A stretch of DNA of 64,000 nucleotides from Shewanella mesophila (GCF_019457515.1 NZ_CP080421.1:3162001-3226000), one strand, 5' to 3'. Counted from the first letter of the stretch, positions 7,187-18,934 are shown. Notes: generated by a model not told the origin, from the letters alone. Program-made: numbers and translations.

Positions 7187-10100
7187 ATGAGCTTGTATCA
7201 CCCCAGTTTTGAACGGGATAACTGTGGCTTTGGCTTAATAGCCCAAATGGATGGCGAAGCCAGCCATAGAATTGTGCGTACTGCGATTCACGGTCTTGAC
7301 CGTATGAAACATCGTGGCGGCATAGCTGCAGATGGCCGCACTGGCGATGGCTGTGGTTTGCTTATGCAACTTCCCATAAAATTTTTTGAAGCGGTCGCTG
7401 CAGAGAATGATTGGCACCTTAGCCGTAAATTTGCGGTCGGTATGCTATTTCTTAGTCAGGACGAAGAGGTCGCAAACCTGACTAAATCGATCCTCGAACG
7501 TGAACTCGAAAAAGAGACCTTGAGTGTCGCTGGTTGGCGTGAAGTACCAGTCAATCCCGATGTGCTAGGGCCAATAGGCCAAGCGAGCCAACCACAAATT
7601 TGGCAGGTATTAATTAATGCCCCTATCGGTTGGCGCGAAAAAGATTTAGAGCGCCGTCTCTATATGGCACGTCGTCGACTCGAGCAGCAGATGACCGACT
7701 GCAAAGATTTCTATGTCGCCAGTCTCTCAGGGCAAGTGATCGTGTACAAAGGCCTAATGATGCCGGCCGATCTCCCCGCATTCTATCCAGATCTCGCCGA
7801 TATTCGTCTGCAAAGCTCTATCTGTCTGTTCCACCAGCGTTTTTCAACAAACACTTCACCCAAATGGCCGCTTGCGCAGCCATTTAGATATCTGGCACAC
7901 AACGGTGAGATCAACACCATTACGGGTAACCGCCAATGGGCTAGAGCCCGTGCCTATAAATTTAATGCACCGCTGCTACCAGATCTGCAGCAGGCGGCAC
8001 CTTTTGTCAATGAAACAGGTTCAGACTCATCATCACTCGATAACATGCTCGAAATGCTGCTTGCTGGCGGCATGGACCTTTACAGGGCGATGCGTTTGCT
8101 TATTCCACCAGCATGGCAAAGCAACCCTGAAATGGATGATGAGCTAAAAGCCTTCTATGACTTTAACTCAATGCACATGGAGCCTTGGGATGGCCCTGCT
8201 GGCATAGTCATGACCAATGGCCGACATGCCGCCTGCGCTGTCGACCGTAACGGCCTGCGCCCATCACGCTACGTGATCACCAAAGACCGTATCTTAACCC
8301 TCGCCTCAGAAATTGGCATTTGGGACTATGCACCCGATGAAGTGGTTGAAAAAGGTCGCGTTGGCCCAGGTGAGCTACTGGTACTCGATACCCTTAATGG
8401 TCAGCTCTACTCCTCATTTGAGATCGATAACGACCTTAAACGTCGTCATCCTTACAAAGAGTGGATGGCAAAAAACAGTCAAACCTTGATCCCAGCGGAA
8501 CAGATGCCAGCTGAAGCCCAAGGTGTCTGTGAGTTCTCCAAAGAGACATTGCTGCAATACCAAAAGCAGTTTGGCTACTCTAGAGAAGAGCTTGAACAAG
8601 TGATCTGGGTACTCGCAGAAAAAGGCGAGGAGGCGATTGGCTCCATGGGTGACGATACGCCTATGGCTGTGTTGTCGAAAAAATCTCGCACCTTATACGA
8701 CTACTTCCGGCAGAAATTTGCTCAGGTCACTAACCCACCTATCGATCCACTGCGGGAAAAGCATGTGATGTCACTCGCGACCTGTATCGGGCGTGAGCAA
8801 AACCTATTTAACGAAACTACGGGTCATGCGTATAGAGTGATGTTCAACTCGCCGATCTTACTATTTAGTGATTTCAAACAATTACTCGCACTCGATGCGA
8901 CCTATTATCGCACCAACACGGTAGATCTTAACTACGATCTTAATGAAGGTCTCGAAGCCGCGATTAAGCGTATCTGTGACGAAGCAGAGCGACTCGCGCG
9001 CACGGGCACGACATTGCTGATCCTCTCCGATCGTGCAACCGATAAAAATAAGCAAGTGATCCCTGCAGCTATGGCCGTTGGTGCCGTGCAACAGGTATTA
9101 GTGGATAAGAGCCTGCGCTGCGACACCAACATCATTGTTGAAACCGCATCGGCTCGCGATCCACACCATTTTGCCGTACTGCTTGGCTTTGGCGCGACGG
9201 CTATCTACCCCTATTTAGCCTATGAAACTATCTCTGCCCTCGCCGTAACTCGCGGTGTGAACGAGACACAGAAGTTGATGCTCAACTTCCGTTACGGCAT
9301 CGACAAGGGTCTGCGTAAGATCATGTCGAAAATGGGGATCAGTACGGTCGGTTCTTACCGCTGTAGTCAGCAATTTGAAGCGATTGGCCTCTCCTCTGAT
9401 GTGGTTGAGCTTTGCTTCAAGGGCGTGATCAGCCGTATCGAAGGCGCAAACTTCGCGCTGCTTGAACAAGATCAGCAAAAGCTACAGAAGCTCGCCTTCC
9501 AGAAACACCAGCCTTTATCTCAAGGTGGCCTGCTCAAATATGTTGAAGGTGGCGAATACCACAGCTTTAACCCTGACGTAGTCAACACTCTGCAGGCTAG
9601 CCTGCGTGATAAAGACTACAGTGCATATAAGCGCTTTACTCAGCTGGTTGATGATAGGCCCGTAGCGACCCTAAGGGACCTCTTTAAAATCGAGGGCTCT
9701 CAAAACGCGGTCGATATCGACAGCGTCGAAGCTGCTAAGACTTTATACCCACGCTTTGACAGCGCGGCGATGAGTATTGGCGCCCTCAGCCCTGAAGCTC
9801 ATGAAGCCTTAGCCGTTGCAATGAACCGTCTTGGCGGCCGCTCTAACTCAGGGGAAGGCGGAGAAGATCCACGCCGCTTCAACTCAGAGCGAAACTCAGC
9901 CATTAAGCAGGTCGCATCGGGACGTTTCGGCGTAACCGCTCATTACCTAGTCAACGCCGAAGTACTGCAGATTAAAGTCGCGCAAGGGGCAAAACCCGGT
10001 GAAGGTGGCCAATTGCCAGGTGATAAAGTCAGTGTCGAAATTGCAGCGCTGCGAAATGCGCGCCCTGGTGTCACACTCATTTCACCACCGCCCCATCATG

Positions 10101-11635
10101 ATATCTATTCGATTGAAGATCTGGCGCAGCTGATTTTTGACCTTAAGCAGATCAACCCTAAGGCGATGATCTCGGTCAAGCTAGTGTCAGAGCCTGGTGT
10201 AGGCACCATTGCCACCGGCGTTGCCAAGGCCTACGCCGATATGATCACTATCTCAGGGTACGATGGCGGCACGGGCGCCAGTCCTATCACGTCGGTTAAA
10301 TATGCGGGTAGCCCATGGGAACTAGGCTTAGCCGAAGTGCATCAATCACTGGTCACTAACGGCCTACGTCATAAGATCCGCTTGCAAGTCGATGGTGGCC
10401 TAAAGACAGGTACCGATGTTATCAAGGCCGCCTTACTTGGAGCGGAGACCTTCGGTTTCGGTACCGTGCCTATGATAGCCCTAGGTTGTAAATACCTGCG
10501 TATTTGCCATCTAAATAACTGCGCAACTGGTGTTGCCACCCAGAATAAACAGCTGAGAGACAATCACTACCACGGCTTACCTGAGCGGGTGATGACCTAC
10601 TTTGAGTTTATGGCTCAAGAGATCCGCGAGTGGATGGCGGCACTTGGTGTCACAGAGTTTGAACAATTGGTCGGTAGAAGCGAATGGCTTCATGCACTCG
10701 AAGGCACTACGCCCAAGCAGCAACATTTAGATCTGTCGGCGATTTTACATAAGCCTGTAGTACCAGCAGGTTGCGCGCTGACATGGCAAGAAACTAACCC
10801 GACATCGGACAAAGGCGAGCTCAATCAAAAGATCCTCGCAGCGGCTAAAACCGCGGTTGAACAAGGCGAGAGCTTTAAGGGACGCTTTGAAATCAACAAC
10901 ACAGATCGCTCTGTGGGCGCCGCCCTGTCTGGCCATATTGCTACGACCGTGGGTCGCGACGGTGCTAAGGCGCCAATAAAGCTTAAGTTTAGCGGCAGCG
11001 CAGGCCAAAGCTTTGGTGTGTGGAATGCGCCAGGCCTATCACTCGACCTCTGCGGCGATGCTAACGATTACGTCGGTAAAGGGATGTCTGGTGGCAAGAT
11101 CACCATCTACCCTGCCGTTGGTAGCATGTTCCAAAGCGAGAAGAGCGTTATCGTCGGCAACACCTGCCTCTATGGCGCGAGCGGCGGTAAGCTGTTTGCA
11201 GCAGGCCAAGCGGGTGAACGTTTTGCGGTGCGTAACTCAGGCGCGATTGCCGTTGTCGAAGGTCTAGGTGACAACGGTTGCGAATATATGACTGGCGGTA
11301 TCGTGGTTGTGCTAGGTAAGACTGGTGTCAACTTCGGTGCGGGTATGACAGGCGGCTTTGCCTATGTATTTGACCGTTTTGGTCACTTCAATCGCCGAGT
11401 GAACACCGACCTGGTCGATACCCATAAAGTCAGTTCACCTATTCAACAACAACATCTTAGAGGCCTGATAGAAGAACATCTGGCTGAAACCGGAAGTGAA
11501 CACGCCAAGATGTTATTAAATGATTTTGAAAACTGGATCGATTGCTTCGTACTCATTAAGCCAAAGAATATCGCGCTTGGTGATCTATTACGCATCGAAC
11601 AATCGCAGCCAGAACTTTCAGTAGTAGCGGGGTAA
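7187..11635 (+). CDS. gltB: Glutamate synthase (NADPH) large subunit GltB
   Basis: 1482 residues, essentially full family length. With GltD it converts glutamine plus 2-oxoglutarate to two glutamates, the GOGAT step of ammonia assimilation. The start is a short propeptide ahead of a class II glutaminase domain, whose catalytic N-terminal cysteine after processing should be C13 (ERDNCGFGL). The central and FMN-binding synthase domains follow, including the 3Fe-4S cysteines C1101, C1107 and C1112 (CKYLRICHLNNCATG), matching the E. coli spacing. The C-terminal beta-helix with repeated G-x-x-G turns occupies about 1230-1430. AGGGAG precedes the ATG. gltD follows after 6 bp, so the two subunits are made from one transcript. 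Confidence 0.98.
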   Translation: MSLYHPSFERDNCGFGLIAQMDGEASHRIVRTAIHGLDRMKHRGGIAADGRTGDGCGLLMQLPIKFFEAVAAENDWHLSRKFAVGMLFLSQDEEVANLTKSILERELEKETLSVAGWREVPVNPDVLGPIGQASQPQIWQVLINAPIGWREKDLERRLYMARRRLEQQMTDCKDFYVASLSGQVIVYKGLMMPADLPAFYPDLADIRLQSSICLFHQRFSTNTSPKWPLAQPFRYLAHNGEINTITGNRQWARARAYKFNAPLLPDLQQAAPFVNETGSDSSSLDNMLEMLLAGGMDLYRAMRLLIPPAWQSNPEMDDELKAFYDFNSMHMEPWDGPAGIVMTNGRHAACAVDRNGLRPSRYVITKDRILTLASEIGIWDYAPDEVVEKGRVGPGELLVLDTLNGQLYSSFEIDNDLKRRHPYKEWMAKNSQTLIPAEQMPAEAQGVCEFSKETLLQYQKQFGYSREELEQVIWVLAEKGEEAIGSMGDDTPMAVLSKKSRTLYDYFRQKFAQVTNPPIDPLREKHVMSLATCIGREQNLFNETTGHAYRVMFNSPILLFSDFKQLLALDATYYRTNTVDLNYDLNEGLEAAIKRICDEAERLARTGTTLLILSDRATDKNKQVIPAAMAVGAVQQVLVDKSLRCDTNIIVETASARDPHHFAVLLGFGATAIYPYLAYETISALAVTRGVNETQKLMLNFRYGIDKGLRKIMSKMGISTVGSYRCSQQFEAIGLSSDVVELCFKGVISRIEGANFALLEQDQQKLQKLAFQKHQPLSQGGLLKYVEGGEYHSFNPDVVNTLQASLRDKDYSAYKRFTQLVDDRPVATLRDLFKIEGSQNAVDIDSVEAAKTLYPRFDSAAMSIGALSPEAHEALAVAMNRLGGRSNSGEGGEDPRRFNSERNSAIKQVASGRFGVTAHYLVNAEVLQIKVAQGAKPGEGGQLPGDKVSVEIAALRNARPGVTLISPPPHHDIYSIEDLAQLIFDLKQINPKAMISVKLVSEPGVGTIATGVAKAYADMITISGYDGGTGASPITSVKYAGSPWELGLAEVHQSLVTNGLRHKIRLQVDGGLKTGTDVIKAALLGAETFGFGTVPMIALGCKYLRICHLNNCATGVATQNKQLRDNHYHGLPERVMTYFEFMAQEIREWMAALGVTEFEQLVGRSEWLHALEGTTPKQQHLDLSAILHKPVVPAGCALTWQETNPTSDKGELNQKILAAAKTAVEQGESFKGRFEINNTDRSVGAALSGHIATTVGRDGAKAPIKLKFSGSAGQSFGVWNAPGLSLDLCGDANDYVGKGMSGGKITIYPAVGSMFQSEKSVIVGNTCLYGASGGKLFAAGQAGERFAVRNSGAIAVVEGLGDNGCEYMTGGIVVVLGKTGVNFGAGMTGGFAYVFDRFGHFNRRVNTDLVDTHKVSSPIQQQHLRGLIEEHLAETGSEHAKMLLNDFENWIDCFVLIKPKNIALGDLLRIEQSQPELSVVAG

Positions 11636-13051
<1,416 letters not shown>

Positions 13052-13112
13052 TCTTGGTCGGCGCTTACCCAAGCACAGTATGAAGTAACCCAACCCGTTT
13101 GCTTGTGATTTG

Positions 13113-13150
13113 GCACTTTAACTTTGAGTGAAGGTTAAAGTGCTTTTTTT
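13113..13150 (+). terminator. Rho-independent terminator of gltBD
   Basis: A 10-bp perfect stem (GCACTTTAAC at 13113-13122 with GTTAAAGTGC at 13134-13143) is followed directly by an eight-base T run. Confidence 0.93.
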
Positions 13151-13189
13151 TGCCTCGGGAAAACCAAGGTTGTTTTTGCCAGTTAACAT

Positions 13190-13740
13190 TGACCCGTATT
13201 TATAAAAGTTCGCTTGAGTAGCGTTTGGCGGCGTCCTTTTGGAAAGAGTGCTTGAAGGTCGAACCTTCATGGCAACCTATCACCAGCGGTGAGCGAATGT
13301 GCAAACACTTCTGCGACACGGTGAGTAAAGCATAGCTTCGAGCTCACGAACGAGAGGCAAGACGAGCTTGGCGACAGCCATATACTCGCGAACGAGAGAC
13401 AGGAATGTCGAACTGGCTTTTGTATGTGGATATATTTTGCCGAACTGGCTTTTAAACAAGGATATCGTTCAAGCACATCCATGTGGGCTCTTCAAAATCA
13501 TCTGACCTCCAAGGACGGAGGGAATGCCGAAAAATGTCAGGAACATTTTCGGTCATGATTTCGAAGACCAAAACCGCGCTTACACCGAGTCATTTTATCT
13601 ATTCAATTTAACGGCATTTGGTGTGAGTTCAGAGTTAACAGCTAACGTACTTTTGCCCCGTTACGAGTTAGCACCAGCATTACCGCAGTCGCCCAAAACG
13701 CCACCAGCCACCAGCCACCAGCCACCATATCGAGTGGTGC
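13190..13740. repeat. Non-coding repeat-rich filler with hairpins (BIME-like)
   Basis: Seen: a degenerate direct repeat (around 13406-13434 and 13439-13465, sharing CGAACTGGCTTTT and a trailing GGATAT). Two adjacent hairpins follow: CCTCC/GGAGG at 13506-13521, and a stem from CCGAAAAATGT (13527-13537) to ACATTTTCGG (13543-13552). A heptamer repeat CCACCAG is present in three full copies (13701-13721). The open frame at 13524-13751 runs through these repeats and is not believed. The rest of the 974-bp gap up to the chemoreceptor gene shows nothing recognisable. Relation to dispersed Shewanella repeats is inference. Confidence 0.5.
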
Positions 13741-14025
13741 CAATCGACTAATTCGTTTCAATAGAAAATGTTTGTACGGTTTTACCTATAACAACGATTG
13801 ATCTAATCAATTAGCTATTCTATCTTCGTGTTCTCATAATATGATACATCTGAACCGTTTTTGTATGTTTATTAAACCGCTTACATTGCAGATGTTGGTT
13901 GAAAACAGGTAACTACAACCGATTACCTGAGTTAATAATTGCCGCAATCAAATCTAAACCAGTTGAACAGGCGGTTAAGATCTCATAAGTTGATCGCCCT
14001 GAACGACGTTAGTGGAGACTAACTC

Positions 14026-15669
14026 TTGCATTATTTATCGAATTTAAAAATAAAAACACGTTTAGCCGCTGGTTTTGGCTGTATTTTGAGCCTGATGGTG
14101 CTGCTAAACATCCTCGGAATAAACCAAGTTAACTTTATTGATCGAACCCTTTCCGTAATGACCGACATTAACTCTGTAAAACAGCGTTATGCCATCAACT
14201 ACCGTGGAAGTGTCCATGACAGAGCTATTGCTATCCGTGATATCTCCCTTGCTAGAACTCCGGCAGAAATCGGTTCTTTTGAGAGAGAGATAGCCCGCCT
14301 GGAAAATTTTTACAAACAGTCGCAGATTAAGATGGACGAGATGCTCTCAAGGGGAATCGATTTTTCTTCAGAAGAAAGGAGAATTTTAGGAGACATCAAA
14401 GATATTCAGGCTCGTACGGAACCAATAATTCAACAGATCCTGCAGGATAAGAAGCAGGGGCTTAACATGACGGACGTGGTACTTAACCAGGCTCGCCCAG
14501 CATTTATAGAGTGGCTGAACCGGATCAACGAGTTTATTGATTACCAAGAAACTCAGAATCAGCAGCTGACACCTAAAGCCCGGGATGCTGCAGGCGGTTT
14601 CGAGAATCTCATGCTATGGTTAACGGCATTCGCTCTGGTGGTGTCAGTTATTATCGGCATTACAATTGAGCGAAGTTTGAGAAATTCCCTGGGTGGTGAA
14701 CCATTTGAAGCAGAAAGTACCCTTAAAGTTATGACCGAAGGGGATCTGACAGAAAGTGATAAAGGCCGCCCAAAGAGCAGCGTTCTCGGCTCATTATATG
14801 AAATGAGAGCCAAGCTTACTCAGATAGTACGCAATATAATAGGGGCATCCGATAGCCTGTCAGTTCAGGTAAGTGAAGTTTCACAAGAGTCTTCTATGGT
14901 TCTTAGTGCTGCCCTGCAACAGGGAAAGCTGACATCGGACACAGCTTACAAACTGGAAAATATGCGTGACAGTATTGACCAAATCTCACAGCTATCTAGC
15001 CTGACGGAAAGTAATTCCGAAAAGACAGCGGAAAACGCCCGTCATGGCAGCCAACTGGTATCGCTCGCCGCACAGGAAATGGAAAAAATCGCCTCAACGG
15101 TGAACAGTGCTGTAATGCAGCTGAGTTCACTAAAAGAGAAAACTGAACAGATTGGCGGTGTTGCGAATGTTATTAACGATATTTCCGAGCAAACCAATCT
15201 GCTTGCACTGAACGCTGCTATAGAAGCTGCTCGGGCAGGAGAATCCGGTAGAGGTTTTGCTGTCGTTGCTGATGAGGTTAGACAGTTGGCAAAGCGTACC
15301 AGTGAAGCAACTACGCAGATTGAAAACATGGTTGTTCAGATTCAGTCTGAAACTGCTGAAAGTGTTCAAGCGATGGAGACCGCGCAGCCACAAGTGATAA
15401 AAGGGCAGGAACAAATCACTCAAGCCACAGATATACTGCAAAGCATCGAGGAACAAGCCGCAGATTCTTTGGATCGCATCCGTGAGGTCGCATTATCTAC
15501 AACGGAGCAGGTCAGCGTAGTAGGCGACGTTGCAAGCGCCATGGAGCAGATTTCGGCAATGTCTACCAGCACTATAAATGCAATGCAAAGCAACGAAAAA
15601 GCCGTAGAGTCTCTGAATAAACTGGCCAGTCAATTAAGAGGTGAAGTGGCATACTTCAAAGTACAGTAA
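14026..15669 (+). CDS. Methyl-accepting chemotaxis protein
   Basis: 547 residues with standard chemoreceptor order: cytoplasmic tip and TM1 (about 11-32), a periplasmic ligand domain of about 155 residues consistent with a four-helix bundle, TM2 (about 190-212), a HAMP-like linker with the SLGGEP variant start, then the MA signalling domain. The conserved hairpin tip is present at about 388-425 ([19 protein letters not shown] and following). No CheR-binding pentapeptide is seen at the C terminus. It would signal to CheA/CheW; the ligand is unknown. The start is TTG at 14026 with GTGGAG ten bases upstream, and it aligns with MCP N termini ([13 protein letters not shown]). It stands alone between terminators and repeat-rich DNA, suggesting insertion. 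Confidence 0.93.
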   Translation: MHYLSNLKIKTRLAAGFGCILSLMVLLNILGINQVNFIDRTLSVMTDINSVKQRYAINYRGSVHDRAIAIRDISLARTPAEIGSFEREIARLENFYKQSQIKMDEMLSRGIDFSSEERRILGDIKDIQARTEPIIQQILQDKKQGLNMTDVVLNQARPAFIEWLNRINEFIDYQETQNQQLTPKARDAAGGFENLMLWLTAFALVVSVIIGITIERSLRNSLGGEPFEAESTLKVMTEGDLTESDKGRPKSSVLGSLYEMRAKLTQIVRNIIGASDSLSVQVSEVSQESSMVLSAALQQGKLTSDTAYKLENMRDSIDQISQLSSLTESNSEKTAENARHGSQLVSLAAQEMEKIASTVNSAVMQLSSLKEKTEQIGGVANVINDISEQTNLLALNAAIEAARAGESGRGFAVVADEVRQLAKRTSEATTQIENMVVQIQSETAESVQAMETAQPQVIKGQEQITQATDILQSIEEQAADSLDRIREVALSTTEQVSVVGDVASAMEQISAMSTSTINAMQSNEKAVESLNKLASQLRGEVAYFKVQ

Positions 15670-15759
15670 ACTCGTTGATTCTGTACTCTGTTTCACGCAT
15701 AAAGTGTCTCTGATTATGCAGTTCGTCGATGATAATTTTTGTCTACAAATGAACAACAG

Positions 15760-15785
15760 ACCACCGCATCTAAGTGGTGGTTTTT
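15760..15785 (+). terminator. Probable terminator after the chemoreceptor gene
   Basis: A six-bp stem (ACCACC at 15760-15765 with GGTGGT at 15776-15781) is followed by four T residues. It lies 90 bp past the stop codon. Confidence 0.6.
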
Positions 15786-16121
15786 ACGTATTGGGGTATC
15801 AAAAATTATTTGAAGGGTAGATTAGATATCGTCCGAAAGATCTAAACGTTTATATCCACAATGTATGCTACACGTTCAACAGTACTGGTCAACAAAACAC
15901 TGATCAGTGAGTCACAACCACCTAAGCCACAGATGATTGCATCCACCACTCAAGCAATAGATGAGGTTAACCGTCATTGCGGCAAGCGATCTCGCCAGAG
16001 AACCACTTGTTTGCTATATTAGCGCCCGTTAGCCTGACGATGACGTCGAAGCTACTCTCTAACGCAATAACAAACGTAATAGCGAACGTAATCGCAACCA
16101 TCACCATATTAAGGTCATTCA
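15786..16121. other. Gap between the chemoreceptor and mtnN
   Basis: No gene is supported. A 12-bp perfect palindrome CACTGATCAGTG lies at 15898-15909. The open frame running into mtnN (15977-16186) lacks a ribosome site and overlaps mtnN out of frame. The mtnN promoter must lie here but no clear sigma-70 boxes are visible. Confidence 0.35.
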
Positions 16122-16814
16122 ATGAAAATCGGTATTATCGGCGCCATGGAGCCAGAAGTTGCTCATCTCATCGCCTCTATGACTAACCCTGAGTCACAAA
16201 CTATCGCTGGCATCGAATTTGTTGCCGGGCAGCTAGAGGGAAAAGAGGTGGTGGTCACTCGCTCGGGTATTGGTAAGGTCACAGCCAGTGTTGCAACTAC
16301 TCTATTGATTGAGAAATATGCGCCTGATTATGTGATCAATACTGGTTCGGCTGGCGGATTTGTCGATAGCCTAGCGATTGGTGATATTGTCATTTCATCG
16401 GAAGTACGTCACCACGATGTCGATGTGACCGCATTCGGTTACGAAATTGGTCAGATGGCGCAGCAACCAGCCGCCTTTATTCCCGATGCAACTTTAGTGA
16501 GTGCAGCGCAAAAAGCGATCGCTAGCCTTGGTGAAGTCAAAGCTATCGAAGGACTTATCTGTACTGGCGATAGCTTTATCTGCGATCCCGTTCGCACTAA
16601 GACAATGCTAGAAAACTTCCCAACAATGGCCGCTTGCGAGATGGAAGGTGCGGCAATTGCGCAAGTCTGTCATCAGTTTGGCGTACCATTTGTTGTTATT
16701 CGTTCACTATCAGACAACGCCAATAACGACTCGCCCGTCGACTTTGACAGCTACATTGTTAAGGCTGGACATCATTCGGCGCTTATGGTGATGTCACTGC
16801 TTAAGCAACTGTAA
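16122..16814 (+). CDS. mtnN: 5'-methylthioadenosine/S-adenosylhomocysteine nucleosidase
   Basis: 230 residues, matching the family. It cleaves adenine from MTA, SAH and 5'-deoxyadenosine, recycling by-products of polyamine synthesis, methylation and radical SAM chemistry, and yielding S-ribosylhomocysteine for LuxS where present. The general acid/base and ribose-binding residues are visible: E12 (MEPEVAHL), E175 (CEMEGAA) and D198 (SLSDNA). The ATG is preceded by AAGG. The next gene starts 11 bp after its stop, so it heads a run of five co-directional genes ending at 19414. Confidence 0.97.
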   Translation: MKIGIIGAMEPEVAHLIASMTNPESQTIAGIEFVAGQLEGKEVVVTRSGIGKVTASVATTLLIEKYAPDYVINTGSAGGFVDSLAIGDIVISSEVRHHDVDVTAFGYEIGQMAQQPAAFIPDATLVSAAQKAIASLGEVKAIEGLICTGDSFICDPVRTKTMLENFPTMAACEMEGAAIAQVCHQFGVPFVVIRSLSDNANNDSPVDFDSYIVKAGHHSALMVMSLLKQL

Positions 16815-16825
16815 TTGCCCTCGCC

Positions 16826-17818
16826 ATGCTGCCAGATTTTACCCAACAGCTATTGAATGACAGCTCCTTATATCAAGGGGCACTGATTCTTTTGGTGTCA
16901 ATATTGCTGGCAAAAATGGCCCCGCTGCCACGAGAGGCGCAAGCATTTTACTGGTACAGCCATCTCGCGCGCAGCTTATCGGCCAAGGTTAACCGTAAAG
17001 GGCGCACCAGTTCCCAACAAAAAACCGCGGGCTTTCTGGCTATCGTGCTCTTGGTCGTGCCTTTTTGGCTTATCACCACCTTCTTAATCAATCTTGCCGC
17101 CTTTCCCTGGTTTTTCGAATTTATTATTCTCTACCTCTGCCTGTGTGATGAGCAGTTCTACAAGGTTGCCGAAGAAACCGCCCAAGTATTAAGGCAAGAT
17201 AATCGCCCCAGAGCGCGAGCACTGTTAAAACACTGGTTATTTAGAGACACCCAAGGCTTATCTGAAGTCGGCTTAACCAAAGCCACCATAGAGAAGCTCG
17301 TCACCACCCCAGTATATGGCACTGTGGCCACTATCTTGTTTTTCGCCATCGGCGGCGCTCCACTGGTACTCGGCGCACGAATGATAAAACAGCTCGAATA
17401 TTGCTGGCCATCAATCAATCCACAATATCGAAGCTTTGGTAAACCCACATATTACTTAAGCTACGCCCTCTATTTCCTGCCGACACAGTTATGGAACTTC
17501 ACCTTAGCCATACAAGGCGGCCCCCGGACATTGATGCTAATGCTCAGGCCAACTAAGAGCCGTTATCCAATCAACAACCATATCGCGACCTGTGAAATTG
17601 CCGCGCATGTGCTGCATATAGAGCTAGGTGGGCCAATAAAGTTTGCCGATACTAAGGTTTCTGTCGAGAAAGTAGGTAAAAGCCAAAAACCAGATGCATC
17701 TCACCTCCTCCCCGCCCTAAAACTGGTCCGAATGGGAAATACTATTTGGGTTTTGAGTGTTATCTTAATTCCCGTTATTTGGGCCTTATTACGCTACCTC
17801 AAAACCGCAGCGCTATAG
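16826..17818 (+). CDS. CobD/CbiB-like integral membrane protein, diverged
   Basis: 330 residues with several membrane segments (about 18-30, 67-105, 165-185 and 308-325). The order of motifs (GRTSSQQK, RDTQGLSEVGLTKATIEKL, then FFAIGGAPLVLGARMIKQLEY) follows the adenosylcobinamide-phosphate synthase family CobD/CbiB. However, the family block resembling ES-V-AEN-T-DG is replaced by EKLVTTPVYGTV, and the conserved LDSM-G segment reads QLEYCW. No other cobalamin genes are near. Cobalamin synthesis is therefore doubtful; AmpE-like or other membrane roles are possible. Co-directional with mtnN at 11 bp. Confidence 0.75.
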   Translation: MLPDFTQQLLNDSSLYQGALILLVSILLAKMAPLPREAQAFYWYSHLARSLSAKVNRKGRTSSQQKTAGFLAIVLLVVPFWLITTFLINLAAFPWFFEFIILYLCLCDEQFYKVAEETAQVLRQDNRPRARALLKHWLFRDTQGLSEVGLTKATIEKLVTTPVYGTVATILFFAIGGAPLVLGARMIKQLEYCWPSINPQYRSFGKPTYYLSYALYFLPTQLWNFTLAIQGGPRTLMLMLRPTKSRYPINNHIATCEIAAHVLHIELGGPIKFADTKVSVEKVGKSQKPDASHLLPALKLVRMGNTIWVLSVILIPVIWALLRYLKTAAL

Positions 17819-17926
17819 TTTTTAGTCGAACGACGGTCTCCATAGAGGATTGGGCTAGACAAGCGACAACGGATTGGTATTATGCGATTCTAGCGGTAAC
17901 ATACTGACACAATAGGCATAACGATT

Positions 17927-18316
17927 TTGTTTGATAATCTTCATATTTCACTGACAACCCCGGCGCTACTTTTCCCTGCAATTTCATTGCTATTACTTGC
18001 CTACACCAATCGCTTTTTCTCGCTAGCGGCGTTAATCCGTAACCTTAGTAGTCAGGGAACGCCAATTCATAGTGGACAACTTAAAAATCTCCGCCAACGC
18101 ATCGTTATCATTCGGCGCATGCAAGAAGCGGGTGTATCTAGCTTCGCCCTATGTGTGTTGTGCATGATTTTTATCTATATTGGTTTTAACAAGACAGGGT
18201 CTCTCATCTTTGGCTCAAGCCTACTGCTCCTGCTTTATTCTCTGTTGCTATCCGTCATTGAAATTCGGATCTCGGTCGATGCGCTTAATTTTCACTTAAA
18301 AGAGCTCGATCAATGA
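17927..18316 (+). CDS. DUF2721-family small membrane protein
   Basis: 129 residues with a hydrophobic segment at about 12-33 and a hydrophobic hairpin near 64-106. The pattern SLTTPALLFPAISLLLLAYTNRFFSLAALIRNL matches what I recall of DUF2721 proteins, whose function is unknown. The start is TTG at 17927 with a poor ribosome site; no ATG exists near the N terminus and the first helix would be lost with later starts, so TTG is kept with reservation. The last four bases overlap the start of the next gene (ATGA), indicating translational coupling. Confidence 0.7.
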   Translation: MFDNLHISLTTPALLFPAISLLLLAYTNRFFSLAALIRNLSSQGTPIHSGQLKNLRQRIVIIRRMQEAGVSSFALCVLCMIFIYIGFNKTGSLIFGSSLLLLLYSLLLSVIEIRISVDALNFHLKELDQ

Positions 18317-18933
18317 GAGAGTGGCTCTATTTTTTTGACTTATGTGGTACCGCAGTATTTGCCCTATCAGGCGCACTGGCAGCAGGACGTCATCGAATGG
18401 ACCCTTTTGGGGTGATTGTTCTCGCCTCGGTAACCGCGATTGGCGGCGGCAGTATTCGTGACGCCCTCTTAGGAACCACGCCAGTATTTTGGATCCGCGA
18501 CCCCAATTACATCATAGTCATTCTCGCTACTGTGTTGTTAACGTTTATCTTTATTCGCAAGCCCAAGAAGATGCCACAATATACTCTGCCCGTGGCGGAT
18601 GCTTTAGGTTTAGCATTATTTACCGTTATTGGTGCAGAAAAGGCGCTCAATCTCGGACTCGGCGGTATGATTGCTGTGGTAATGGGCTTGATAACTGGCG
18701 TCGGAGGCGGCATTATTCGAGACTTACTCTGTCGCCAAGTCCCGATGATTTTACGTACCGAAATTTATGCTACCGCATCAATATTCGGCGGGATAATTTA
18801 TACCTTGGCATTAAGCCTAGGCGCCGCCAATAAGGCTGCATTCGCGGTCGCTATGATTAGCGCTCTGGCCATTAGGTTAGCGGCGATTAAATGGCACTTA
18901 AGACTCCCCGCTTTTGATTTGAAGAAAACATAA
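18313..18933 (+). CDS. UPF0126/TRIC-family membrane protein
   Basis: 206 residues with about seven membrane segments made of two internal repeats. Each repeat has the family's glycine-rich helix break: AIGGGSIRDALLG in the first half and GVGGGIIRDLLC in the second, plus DPFGVIVLASVTA and GLGGMIAVVMGLITG. Prokaryotic members have been described as trimeric TRIC-like cation channels, and YicG/YadS are E. coli relatives; the transported ion here is unknown. The start ATG overlaps the stop of the preceding DUF2721 gene by 4 bp, and the next gene starts one base after this stop codon, so all three are likely translated from one message. Confidence 0.88.
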   Translation: MREWLYFFDLCGTAVFALSGALAAGRHRMDPFGVIVLASVTAIGGGSIRDALLGTTPVFWIRDPNYIIVILATVLLTFIFIRKPKKMPQYTLPVADALGLALFTVIGAEKALNLGLGGMIAVVMGLITGVGGGIIRDLLCRQVPMILRTEIYATASIFGGIIYTLALSLGAANKAAFAVAMISALAIRLAAIKWHLRLPAFDLKKT

Positions 18934-18934
18934 G

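Noticed and set aside
13524..13751. 75-codon open frame between gltD and the chemoreceptor
   Set aside because: It runs through a hairpin and a heptamer repeat and has no family resemblance.
15898..15909. 12-bp palindrome CACTGATCAGTG as an operator
   Set aside because: Short, isolated and matching no regulator I can name; too weak to claim.
15977..16186. 69-codon open frame overlapping the mtnN start
   Set aside because: Overlaps a certain gene out of frame and has no ribosome site.
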